NCBI RefSeq assembly: GCF_900582195.1
Contig: NZ_UTHA01000184.1
Span: 1 to 64,000, forward strand
DNA: 64,000 nucleotides
Direction of reading: 5' to 3'
Origin: Pseudomonas viridiflava
Lineage (GTDB): Bacteria > Pseudomonadota > Gammaproteobacteria > Pseudomonadales > Pseudomonadaceae
Under the pieces are notes generated by a model. The model did not search any database. It was not told the origin of the DNA and worked only from the letters and a program-made list of their open reading frames with translations. The position numbers were made by a program, and so were the translations under genes. This document shows, one piece after another, positions 14,548 through 21,690 of this stretch (position 1 is the stretch's first letter; each line of letters starts with the position of its first letter).

Positions 14548-15162
14548 ATGTTCATCCGCGCATACCTCCGAGCATCGACCGAAGAGCAGGACGCCGGCCG
14601 CGCCCGGGCATCGCTCGAGCAATTCGCCACCGACCACAACAAGGTTATCGCGAGCGTGTACCTGGAGAACGCCAGCGGCGCGTCGGCAGATCGGCCTGAG
14701 CTGCTGCGCCTGCTCAAGGATGCGCGAAAGGGTGACGTCTTGCTGGTTGAGTCAATAGATCGCCTCTCACGCCTTCCTGTGGAGGATTGGCAGAAGCTCA
14801 AAGCCGCGATTGACTCCAAGGGCTTGCGCATCGTCGCGCTCGATCTGCCAACGAGCCATCAAGGAATGCAGGACACCAAAGGGGATGAGTTCACCGGGCG
14901 GATGCTGGGAGCGATCAATTCCATGTTGGTGGAAATGATGGCCGCGATCGCGCGCAAGGACTATGAGCAGCGTCGTGAGCGCCAAGCTCAGGGAATTGAG
15001 AAAGCCAAAGCTGCCGGCAAGTATCAAGGCCGGCCGATGGATGAGGCGCTGCACAAGAGGGTAAAAGAGCTGCTGGCCGCCGGTCTGGGCATTCGCGCAA
15101 CGGCTCGGCACGCCAGCTGCTCGACTACTACCGTCCTGCGAATCAGAGACGCCGGGCGTTGA
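14548..15162 (+). CDS. serine recombinase (resolvase/invertase family)
   Basis: A 204-residue protein. The N-terminal catalytic domain begins RAYLRASTEEQDAGRA, whose Ser in ASTEEQ is the nucleophile, and continues with YLENASGASADRPEL and VESIDRLSRL. The C-terminal helix-turn-helix follows KYQGRPMD (about 160-200). Size and layout match small resolvases/invertases. Together with the tyrosine integrase at the other end, the element has two recombinase types. It may act on the dyad upstream or on an unseen partner site. The ATG at 14548 is the first in frame. Confidence 0.88.
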   Translation: MFIRAYLRASTEEQDAGRARASLEQFATDHNKVIASVYLENASGASADRPELLRLLKDARKGDVLLVESIDRLSRLPVEDWQKLKAAIDSKGLRIVALDLPTSHQGMQDTKGDEFTGRMLGAINSMLVEMMAAIARKDYEQRRERQAQGIEKAKAAGKYQGRPMDEALHKRVKELLAAGLGIRATARHASCSTTTVLRIRDAGR

Positions 15163-15165
15163 AGG

Positions 15166-16089
15166 TTACAGATGCTGTTCAGCAGTTGCTAAAAACACCA
15201 GGCAAGCTCCTGTCATGTGAAGCATATAAGCCACAAGGTAATCCGGAACAACGGTTGGTTCAGCTCCTTGTCCGTGCCCTGCGAGATTATTCCGCCCAGT
15301 TGGCACCGCTGCCTCCAGCAAGCTTTTGAGCGATGTAAATTGAGTCTGCCAAAAAGCCGGGATCAATCCGTTATCCATGCAGACCTTGATCAACGAGCTG
15401 GCCGTTTCCTTACCAGTGACAGTCCACTTACGCTTTGCACAAATCGCCTTCATCAGGCTTTCGAAAGACTTCAAGCACTCATTTAGGGCTTCCTTAGAAT
15501 TACCGTGCCGGTAATGCTCGTGCGCTTTCAAAAACTCCTGTTGCGGTCCCGCGTACGACTTACTCTCCAAAAGCCTAAGCGCTGGTTTCACCACCTCGGC
15601 GTGCAATAACTGCGAGTCAATTCTTAAAATTTCACCGTTTACGAACTGATAACCGACGCCATGCTCCTGAAAGCGCTTGTTGAGCTCATCGATAGAGGCA
15701 TCCGCGATCTCGTTCGAGTTGTTCCTCCACAAATACTGAGTTTCGCGGCTGATTCTATCCACCGCCCTGAAGCAAAGCTCAACGACATCAAGCGCTTGCT
15801 CCAACTCTTCAGTTTGCAAGAAAAAATTGATCACCTCATCAGCAAAATCACGCTGACCGTGCTGACGCGCTGTCGGCAAAGCGAAAAGGCCATACTCCCG
15901 GCATAGCATTTCGCTGATAAATTTCCAGCAGTTTTGGTTCGGACGATCATTAGGGCCGCCCAGCGCGTCGCACATCGCATGAACAATTTGCACGCGAAGT
16001 GCATCCGGCAACCGATCGTATTGATAAACATCTGGCGTTTCGCCGCGGAGCTTTTTCTGACGCTTGGAAAAGATATCAAAAATAGCCAC
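15166..16089 (-). CDS. AbiJ-like / STM4504-CBY_0614 family protein
   Basis: A 307-residue protein. It opens IFDIFSKRQKKLRGETPDVY and continues LPDALRVQIVHAMCDALGG, the pattern of the STM4504/CBY_0614 family that shares its N-terminal domain with the abortive-infection protein AbiJ. The C-terminal half includes FESLMKAICAKRKW and NNLAGHGQG, recalling the AbiJ/HEPN-type C-terminal repeat domain. I chose the GTG at 16089 because GGGAG sits seven bases upstream; the longer frame would read through the terminal integrase repeat. It sits at the tRNA-proximal edge, a usual cargo place, and converges on the recombinase gene. A phage-defence role is inferred from family. Confidence 0.75.
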   Translation of the reverse strand: MAIFDIFSKRQKKLRGETPDVYQYDRLPDALRVQIVHAMCDALGGPNDRPNQNCWKFISEMLCREYGLFALPTARQHGQRDFADEVINFFLQTEELEQALDVVELCFRAVDRISRETQYLWRNNSNEIADASIDELNKRFQEHGVGYQFVNGEILRIDSQLLHAEVVKPALRLLESKSYAGPQQEFLKAHEHYRHGNSKEALNECLKSFESLMKAICAKRKWTVTGKETASSLIKVCMDNGLIPAFWQTQFTSLKSLLEAAVPTGRNNLAGHGQGAEPTVVPDYLVAYMLHMTGACLVFLATAEQHL

Positions 16090-16135
16090 TACCCGACTCC
16101 CAGAGGTAATTAACGCAAGATCCTTGAGAAAGCTA

Positions 16136-16157
16136 TTGCACCCACAATGCACCCATG
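16136..16157 (+). repeat. right copy of the terminal TGCACCCA repeat
   Basis: TGCACCCAC at 16137 and TGCACCCAT at 16148 repeat the unit at 549-570 with one difference (AA instead of CA between the two motifs), in the same orientation, 48 bases from the tRNA end. Candidate integrase arm sites at the right end. Confidence 0.6.
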
Positions 16158-16204
16158 AGATTTTTTGAGGGGCCGCATCGAAGCGCTTAAAGCCTTTAAA
16201 TATG

Positions 16205-16281
16205 TGGTGTCCCAGGCGGGGTTCGAACCTGCAACCTTCCCCTTAGGAGGGGGATGCTCTATCCAATTGAGCTACTGAGAC
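16205..16281 (-). tRNA. tRNA-Arg (anticodon CCT), element attachment site
   Basis: A 77-base cloverleaf including an encoded CCA. The acceptor GTCTCAG pairs with CTGGGAC (one G-T), the anticodon stem TCCCC/GGGGA encloses the loop CTCCTAA with anticodon CCT, and the T-loop is TTCGAAC. The T-stem GCAGG/CCCGC has one A-C mismatch. The element lies on the 3' side, so this 3' half was probably supplied by the element on integration. It decodes AGG. Confidence 0.93.
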
Positions 16282-16283
16282 AC

Positions 16284-16576
16284 ACGCTTGTCGCAGCAGA
16301 CGCTGCATGACGGACGGCGTGCATGTTAACCACCGAACCCCGATTTGTCATGTCGTCCGTAGGGCTTTTTAAGTGTAGGCAGCGAGCCTGCCATGCTGCG
16401 GGAAGATTTACCGTGCATTTTGCACCCCCCTCAAAAACCCAGCATTGCAAATTGCAACCTTCAGAATCCGAAACCCCCTCTTAAATGCCTGTTTTTAAAG
16501 GACTTAACAGCGGTTAGACTATTGGCACGACGACTGCTTTGACTGTTCTATAGACGAACACTCGGAGCCACACCCC
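16284..16576. other. intergenic between tRNA-Arg and a small membrane gene
   Basis: About 290 bases with no supported gene. It is outside the element. Nothing distinctive is seen beyond a TTGCACCCCC motif at about 16417 that resembles the terminal repeat unit. Confidence 0.5.
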
Positions 16577-16804
16577 ATGAACAGCACCCTTTTGCTTGCA
16601 AACGCAATTGCTCTGGCGGTTTTGGTGAGCTTCCATTTTCTCCCTGAGGCCGGCGAGCCACAAACGATAGCCCAGCGCATGCCGCATTATTTGCAGGTGC
16701 AGAGAATGCCCCAGTTGGCTGTCCTGAGCGACCAAAACGACCTTGGCTCGAAGAAAGTCAGTAATTCCGAGCCAGCACCGACCTCTGAACATCTGGTTTT
16801 TTGA
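16577..16804 (+). CDS. small exported or membrane-anchored hypothetical protein
   Basis: A 75-residue protein with an N-terminal hydrophobic helix (LLLANAIALAVLVSFHFL) and a polar tail, so it is probably secreted or anchored by one helix. Its ribosome site is only moderate (GGAG about nine bases upstream). Another small membrane gene follows 19 bases later with a much better site. No family known. Confidence 0.55.
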   Translation: MNSTLLLANAIALAVLVSFHFLPEAGEPQTIAQRMPHYLQVQRMPQLAVLSDQNDLGSKKVSNSEPAPTSEHLVF

Positions 16805-16823
16805 ATATCTTCAGGAGTAAAAC

Positions 16824-17003
16824 ATGTCCAAGTCAGCTGCAGGATTTCTGATCCTCGCCTTATTGGGTGGCATTGTGCATTTATCGCTGTTCGAGGGCAC
16901 CGAAATCACCCTGCCGCTAATTGTCAGCGGTGTTTCTGCTGTGATGTTCGTGCTGGCCCTGGCTGTTGGACGAAAGATCAAATTTGACCCGGTGCTGCGT
17001 TGA
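16824..17003 (+). CDS. 59-residue two-helix membrane protein
   Basis: A short frame with a strong AGGAG eight bases before the ATG. Residues 6-22 (AGFLILALLGGIVHLSL) and 29-48 (TLPLIVSGVSAVMFVLALAV) are hydrophobic helices; the end is basic (GRKIKFDPVLR). It closely follows the small exported protein gene, so the two likely share a transcript. Its last 26 bases overlap the 3' end of phnN on the other strand. Function unknown. Confidence 0.7.
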   Translation: MSKSAAGFLILALLGGIVHLSLFEGTEITLPLIVSGVSAVMFVLALAVGRKIKFDPVLR

Positions 17004-17547
17004 GAACGATCAAACTCAAAAGATGACTGACCGCTTCATCCAGATCACCTGAATTATCGATGAGATGGACAGGTCCGTCACTTGACCTCCTATCCTTGAA
17101 CAGCGCGTTACGAGCCAGCCTTGCGTCAATTTGTTCAAGCGTCTCCCGACCACGCCTCAGCAGACGCTCTCGCAACACTTCATCCCTCACTGTCAGTAAA
17201 ACCGGCAACAATGTCGGATAACGCTCCAGAGCCTGCCGCAGGTTAGCCCGGGAGCCATTGACCAAAACATACTGCCCGGCACTCAACCATCTATCCATCT
17301 CCACCGGTATTCCGTAAGCGAGACCATTGGCACGCCATGCGAGCGAAAAATCACCGGAACGCTCGCGTCGCTCGAACTCTTCCGGCGTCACCCCAATAGC
17401 GTCCTCCCCCACCGACTCCGCTGATCGGGTAATCACCCTGCGCATCACTTCACAGTTAAAAGCACGTAATGGCTCGCGAGCAGCCTCAATCAGACTGTCC
17501 TTGCCTGAACCGGACGGCCCCATCAAATAAATCAGTTTGCCATCCAT
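16978..17547 (-). CDS. phnN: ribose 1,5-bisphosphate phosphokinase
   Basis: A 189-residue kinase that converts ribose 1,5-bisphosphate to PRPP, giving a route from phosphonate breakdown (and other sources) to nucleotides. The P-loop GPSGSGKDS is at about residues 10-18. RRVITRSAE and the guanylate-kinase-like F-x-W-R-A-N-G-L-A-Y-G-I-P segment follow. The ATG at 17547 puts the P-loop at the normal place and has GGAGG upstream; a longer frame to 17673 is rejected. The usual phn cluster is not next to it. Confidence 0.88.
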   Translation of the reverse strand: MDGKLIYLMGPSGSGKDSLIEAAREPLRAFNCEVMRRVITRSAESVGEDAIGVTPEEFERRERSGDFSLAWRANGLAYGIPVEMDRWLSAGQYVLVNGSRANLRQALERYPTLLPVLLTVRDEVLRERLLRRGRETLEQIDARLARNALFKDRRSSDGPVHLIDNSGDLDEAVSHLLSLIVLNAAPGQI

Positions 17548-17937
17548 CCTGAAAACGCCCTCCGGCAGGTGTCTGCCACTAGTAAATCGGCAATTTGCCA
17601 CTATCCTGTACAGGTAAGGAATAAGGATGCAGAACCCGCATAGGATGCACGTTCTGATGGCTTCGGACATCAATAGATGTGCAGCAGGAGGCGGACCAGG
17701 TTGCGGACAGAGACGAAGATTTCAAACCAGTCCGCATTTCTGATAATTGGTGCTGGCATTACGCCTTTACCCAGCTCAATATTTGTCACAGAATTGACGC
17801 CAATGATCTGGCAATTTTGAGGCATGATGCGGGCCTCTTAACAATTCAGGTTGAACCATTTGGCGCGGATGCTTGTCCTACCACACATCCTGCGGCCAAT
17901 CCCGAGAACCGCTCCCCTGAACTAACCGGTTAAATAT
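17548..17937. other. intergenic between phnN and amrZ
   Basis: 390 bases with no supported gene. As the divergent upstream region of amrZ, which is known in Pseudomonas to be strongly regulated (by AlgU and by itself), it should hold promoters. I did not find a convincing AlgU-type pair. Confidence 0.5.
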
Positions 17938-18264
17938 ATGCGCCCATTGAAACAGGCAATTTATTCCAGCCGTACGGCTGACAAGTTTGTCGTACGTCTG
18001 CCAGACGGAATGCGTGAACGCATTGCCGAGGTGGCTCGCAATCATCATCGCAGCATGAACTCCGAGATCATTGCGCGCCTTGAGCAGAGTCTTATTCAGG
18101 AAGGCGCCCTGGGCGAAGAGCTGAGCATGCGCTTGGACAGCCCGGAGCTGTCGCTGCATGAGCGCGAGCTGTTGCAACGTTTCCGTCAACTTTCTCATCG
18201 CCAGCAGAACGCCCTGGTGTCCCTGATCGCCCACGACGCTGAAATGGCAGCAGACGCGTCCTGA
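17938..18264 (+). CDS. amrZ: AmrZ ribbon-helix-helix regulator
   Basis: A 108-residue DNA-binding protein nearly matching AmrZ/AlgZ of P. aeruginosa in length and sequence. The Arc-type domain ADKFVVRLPDGMRERIAEVA and HHRSMNSEIIARLEQSL occupies residues 14-60, and the tetramerisation tail containing LSLHERELLQRFRQL occupies the rest. AmrZ controls alginate, flagella, c-di-GMP enzymes and twitching genes. A strong terminator follows directly, so it is monocistronic. Confidence 0.93.
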   Translation: MRPLKQAIYSSRTADKFVVRLPDGMRERIAEVARNHHRSMNSEIIARLEQSLIQEGALGEELSMRLDSPELSLHERELLQRFRQLSHRQQNALVSLIAHDAEMAADAS

Positions 18265-18282
18265 GACATACCGAATATCTCA

Positions 18283-18309
18283 AGCCAGCTTAACCGCTGG
18301 CTTTTTTTT
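18283..18309 (+). terminator. amrZ terminator
   Basis: AGCCAGC, loop TTAACC, GCTGGCT, then a run of eight T. A standard intrinsic terminator 18 bases past the amrZ stop. Confidence 0.9.
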
Positions 18310-18335
18310 GTGCAGAATTTGAGAATTCGCAGGCA

Positions 18336-18362
18336 AAAAAAAGCCCGCCAGATGGGCGGGCT
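18336..18362 (-). terminator. mgtE terminator
   Basis: On the minus strand AGCCCGCC pairs with GGCGGGCT followed by eight T, 17 bases beyond the mgtE stop. Confidence 0.9.
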
Positions 18363-18378
18363 GTTTCGATAGCGCAGA

Positions 18379-19821
18379 TCAGAGCAGGAAGATTGTCGCC
18401 AACCCCAGGAAGATGAAGAAGCCGCCGCTGTCAGTCATTGCAGTAATCATCACGCTGGCACCCATGGCCGGGTCTCGACCCATTTTCGCCAGGGTCATCG
18501 GAATCAATACCCCCATCAACGCAGCCAGCAACAGGTTAAGTGTCATCGCCGCCGTCATCACCACGCCCAACGACCAACTGCCGTAGAGCAGATAAGCAAC
18601 CACACCGATCACCCCACCCCAGACCAGGCCATTGATCAGACCTACGGCCAACTCTTTGCGCATCAGGCGCGAAGTATTGCCAGTGCTGACCTGATCAAGC
18701 GCCATCGCGCGAACGATCATGGTGATCGTCTGGTTACCGGAGTTGCCACCAATACCCGCCACGATCGGCATCAGTGCCGCGAGCGCTACCAATTTCTCGA
18801 TCGAGCCTTCGAACAGACCGATCACCCGCGAAGCCACGAATGCAGTGATCAGATTGATCGCCAGCCACGCCCAACGGTTGCGCAGCGACTTCCAGACGGA
18901 GGCGAAGATGTCTTCCTCTTCCCGCAGACCCGCCATGTTGAGGACTTCGCTTTCGCTCTCCTCACGAATCAGGTCGACCATTTCGTCGATGGTCAGTCGG
19001 CCGATCAGCTTGCCGTTCTTGTCGACCACCGGAGCCGAGATCAAGTCGTAACGCTCGAACGCCTGAGCAGCGTCGTAAGCGTCTTCGTCGGGATGAAAAC
19101 TCACCGGATCACTGGCCATGACTTCAGCCACCTGTTTTTCCGGATCGTTGACCAGCAAACGCTTGATCGGCAGTACACCTTTGAGCACACCGTCGTAATC
19201 GACCACGAACAACTTATCGGTATGGCCCGGCAACTCTTTCAGACGACGCAGATAACGCAAGACAACTTCGAGACTGACATCCTCACGGATTGTCACCATT
19301 TCGAAGTCCATCAGCGCACCGACCTGCTCCTCGTCATAAGACAGGGCCGAACGCACACGCTCGCGCTGCTGGTTATCCAGACTCTCCATCAGCTCATGGA
19401 CGACGTCTCGCGGCAGCTCGGAAGCCAGGTCAGCAAGTTCGTCGGCGTCCATGTCCTTGGCGGCAGCCAGGAGTTCGTGATCGTCCATGTCGGCGATCAG
19501 CGTCTCACGAACGGAATCGGATACTTCGAGAAGAATGTCGCCGTCTCGATCAGCCTTGACCAGTTGCCAGAGCGTCAGACGATCGTCCAGCGGCAAGGCT
19601 TCAAGGATGTAGGCGACGTCGGCGGAGTGCAGGTCATCGAGCTTGCGTTGCAGCTCGACGAGATTTTGTCGGTGAACCAGGTTTTCGACGCGATCGTGAT
19701 GCGCGCCTTCCTGGCGGTGAGTCAGGTCTTCGACGACCCGCTGGCGCTGCAGCAGCTCAACGACCTGAGCCAGGCGATCCTGCAGGCTTTCTTGTGTTTT
19801 CTTTACTTCGATTTCAGACAT
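18379..19821 (-). CDS. mgtE: magnesium transporter MgtE
   Basis: A 480-residue Mg2+ channel/transporter of the inner membrane. In order: an acidic cytosolic N domain (about 1-155), a CBS pair (about 155-290, containing VVDYDGVLKGVLPIKRLL and APVVDKNGKLIGRLTIDE), a linker helix, and a membrane domain with five helices from about 310, including the MgtE pore signature MPIVAGIGGNSGNQ. The ATG at 19821 has GGAG upstream; ten further codons to 19851 are excluded. The family closes when cytosolic Mg2+ binds the N and CBS domains. Confidence 0.95.
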   Translation of the reverse strand: MSEIEVKKTQESLQDRLAQVVELLQRQRVVEDLTHRQEGAHHDRVENLVHRQNLVELQRKLDDLHSADVAYILEALPLDDRLTLWQLVKADRDGDILLEVSDSVRETLIADMDDHELLAAAKDMDADELADLASELPRDVVHELMESLDNQQRERVRSALSYDEEQVGALMDFEMVTIREDVSLEVVLRYLRRLKELPGHTDKLFVVDYDGVLKGVLPIKRLLVNDPEKQVAEVMASDPVSFHPDEDAYDAAQAFERYDLISAPVVDKNGKLIGRLTIDEMVDLIREESESEVLNMAGLREEEDIFASVWKSLRNRWAWLAINLITAFVASRVIGLFEGSIEKLVALAALMPIVAGIGGNSGNQTITMIVRAMALDQVSTGNTSRLMRKELAVGLINGLVWGGVIGVVAYLLYGSWSLGVVMTAAMTLNLLLAALMGVLIPMTLAKMGRDPAMGASVMITAMTDSGGFFIFLGLATIFLL

Positions 19822-20142
19822 AGGCGAACTCCACTCCCAGCAGCGGGGCACGCCGGAAGGATCAATCAGTCAATTCATGATTGGTGAAACGGGGTACTGA
19901 GTAACTACTGGGTAAGTCCATGGAGGTTTTCCATAAGCCCCGGCGGGGCTGACGGGCGCAATGATACACCGCCTGACGGTTTAAAACGTTAAAAAATCAC
20001 GGTCGAAACAAGCGCTTGCGAAACAAACCTGAGCGCCGTCCTGATCCCTGCAAATGCGACGACTTATCCTGAAAAGAAAACACACCAGCACCAAAAAATG
20101 TAGCGACTACCCTTCAGCGTAGATCGTCACGGAGGACGTCGA
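19822..20142. other. intergenic between mgtE and a secreted protein gene
   Basis: About 320 bases, divergent promoter region with no supported gene. One hairpin (AGCCCC-GGC-GGGGCT) lies at about 19936-19950 in the presumed mgtE leader. No known Mg2+ riboswitch pattern was recognised. Confidence 0.5.
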
Positions 20143-20661
20143 ATGCCACTGAAACCATCCCACCTTGTACTCACCAGCCTGCTCTGCCTGCCGCCCGGCA
20201 GTGCCGCCACCAGCCTCCATCGCTGCGAAGCCATCGACGGCAGCATCACCTTCACATCAATGAGCTGCGCGCACGGTGATCAGCGCTCAGTACAAGAAGT
20301 CCACCCCTACTCGCCCGGATCAGTCGTAGCGGTGATGCCGGAACATAACCACGAAAAGACATCCGGCATGACAACCAGAACTCGAGAACCGGGCATTATC
20401 GGCCACACTGAAGACCGATGCGGAAACCTGATCGACGCGAGGCAACGTCGCGAAGCGATCATCAATCAACGTGTCATCGCCGGCATGAGCCAGCAAGATG
20501 TCGAAAGCGCGTTAGGCAAGCCGGACAAGGTGAATATCCGAACATCGGCGACGAGCTATCGATACGACCTCAAGCGAGGACGTTCGGCTCAAATAGATTT
20601 CGATGAACAAGGATGCGTAAAGGCGAAAGCCAAATCCCGGACAGCAAAAAGCCCGCGTTAA
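20143..20661 (+). CDS. secreted DUF4124/SmpA-like hypothetical protein
   Basis: A 172-residue protein with a signal peptide (LVLTSLLCLPPGSAA, cleavage about residue 22). The next segment, HRCEAIDGSITFTSMSC, has the paired-Cys DUF4124-type look. The C-terminal part VIAGMSQQDVESALGKPDKV followed by YRYD resembles the SmpA/OmlA fold used by outer-membrane assembly lipoproteins, though no lipobox Cys is present. GGAGG precedes the ATG. A terminator overlaps its stop codon. Probably periplasmic; role unknown. Confidence 0.7.
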   Translation: MPLKPSHLVLTSLLCLPPGSAATSLHRCEAIDGSITFTSMSCAHGDQRSVQEVHPYSPGSVVAVMPEHNHEKTSGMTTRTREPGIIGHTEDRCGNLIDARQRREAIINQRVIAGMSQQDVESALGKPDKVNIRTSATSYRYDLKRGRSAQIDFDEQGCVKAKAKSRTAKSPR

Positions 20662-20674
20662 ACGCGGGCTTTCT
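20650..20674 (+). terminator. terminator overlapping the stop codon at 20661
   Basis: AGCCCGCGTT and AACGCGGGCT form a perfect stem around the TAA, followed by TTCT. The stem starts inside the last codons of the gene. Confidence 0.75.
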
Positions 20675-20680
20675 GGTATA

Positions 20681-20757
20681 TGGTGCACTCGACAGGATTC
20701 GAACCTGTGACCGCTCGGTTCGTAGCCGAGTACTCTATCCAGCTGAGCTACGAGTGC
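20681..20757 (-). tRNA. tRNA-Arg (anticodon ACG), copy 3 in transcription order
   Basis: A 77-base tRNA with encoded CCA: acceptor GCACTCG/CGAGTGC, anticodon loop CTACGAA (ACG, read as ICG), T-loop TTCGAAT. One of three identical tandem copies transcribed right to left after tRNA-Ser and csrA. Confidence 0.95.
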
Positions 20758-20828
20758 ATTTGTGTTTTTAGACCAGACCACAACTGGCTGAAACCAAGTT
20801 ATTTACATTACTGCAACTAACTCTTAAA

Positions 20829-20905
20829 TGGTGCACTCGACAGGATTCGAACCTGTGACCGCTCGGTTCGTAGCCGAGTACTCTATCCAGCTGAGCTACG
20901 AGTGC
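20829..20905 (-). tRNA. tRNA-Arg (anticodon ACG), copy 2
   Basis: Identical to the copies at 20681 and 20978. The spacers on either side are themselves similar over about 70 bases, so the array is a 148-149 base tandem repeat. Confidence 0.95.
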
Positions 20906-20977
20906 ATTTGTGTTTGTTAGACCAGATCACACCTGGTTGAAGCCAAGTCGTTTACATTGCTGTAACTGACTCTTAAA

Positions 20978-21054
20978 TGGTGCACTCGACAGGATTCGAA
21001 CCTGTGACCGCTCGGTTCGTAGCCGAGTACTCTATCCAGCTGAGCTACGAGTGC
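20978..21054 (-). tRNA. tRNA-Arg (anticodon ACG), copy 1
   Basis: Identical to the other two copies, and nearest to tRNA-Ser. This csrA - tRNA-Ser - tRNA-Arg order is usual in Pseudomonas. Confidence 0.95.
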
Positions 21055-21161
21055 ATTTGTTGCGCCGCATTATAGCCCGTCTAATCTCTATTCCAACCAC
21101 TTTTTCCAGTAATTTCAACAACTTACAGAAAAAGCCAGATTACGACGTACTAAGCAAATAA

Positions 21162-21252
21162 TGGCGGAGAACGGGGGATTCGAACCCCCGACACCCTTGT
21201 GAGGTGTACTCCCTTAGCAGGGGAGCGCCTTCGGCCACTCGGCCAGCTCTCC
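21162..21252 (-). tRNA. tRNA-Ser (anticodon GCT)
   Basis: A 91-base class II tRNA with the long variable arm (ACACCTC/GAGGTGT type hairpin). Acceptor GGAGAGC, anticodon loop CTGCTAA (GCT), T-loop TTCGAAT and encoded CCA are visible on the minus strand. Confidence 0.95.
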
Positions 21253-21314
21253 GCAACACGGGGCGTATCTTAACCAACCTTTTCCCCGTTTGCAAACATA
21301 AAAATCGATAAAAA

Positions 21315-21503
21315 TTAATGGCTTGGTTCTTCGTCCTTCTCTTTCTTTATACGCAGGTAAATTTCCTCACGGTGCACGGCAACCTCTTTCGGGGCGTTGA
21401 CGCCGATACGCACCTGGTTTCCTTTAACGCCGAGCACGGTCACGGTGATTTCGCCATCACCGATAATCAGGCTTTCTGCGCACCGACGAGTCAGAATCAG
21501 CAT
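21315..21503 (-). CDS. csrA: carbon storage regulator CsrA/RsmA
   Basis: A 62-residue RNA-binding dimer (RsmA in Pseudomonas) that blocks translation by binding GGA motifs in mRNA leaders and is titrated by RsmY/RsmZ small RNAs. Almost invariant family sequence: LILTRRCAESLIIGD, then VKGNQVRIGVNAPKEVAVHR with the key Arg (RIG). The ATG at 21503 starts MLILTRR; six codons upstream are excluded. It lies between lysC and tRNA-Ser, the conserved place. Confidence 0.96.
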   Translation of the reverse strand: MLILTRRCAESLIIGDGEITVTVLGVKGNQVRIGVNAPKEVAVHREEIYLRIKKEKDEEPSH

Positions 21504-21653
21504 ACCTTTCTCCTTACGCAATTCAGTTCAGGGACAACAGTCTGCAAAAAAAAGGCACCCGACCTACAACCGGAGCGATCGTAGCCCTACATGCCTGAGT
21601 ATTGACCAGCGCAAGCAAAAGAACAGTTCAGGGCTCGCGCCATTCAAAAAATA

Positions 21654-21678
21654 AAGGGCGCGGTCAGACCGCGCCCTT
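21654..21678 (-). terminator. lysC terminator
   Basis: AAGGGCGCGGTC pairs with its partner across a three-base loop, followed on the minus strand by TATTTTTT, shortly after the lysC stop at 21691. Confidence 0.88.
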
Positions 21679-21690
21679 CAAGAAACGGAA

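Noticed and set aside
17679..17933. An 84-codon frame before amrZ
   Set aside because: No ribosome site or domain; more likely amrZ promoter DNA.
20681..21054. CRISPR-like array
   Set aside because: The regular repeats are three tRNA genes with duplicated spacers; no CRISPR repeat or cas gene is seen anywhere in the window.
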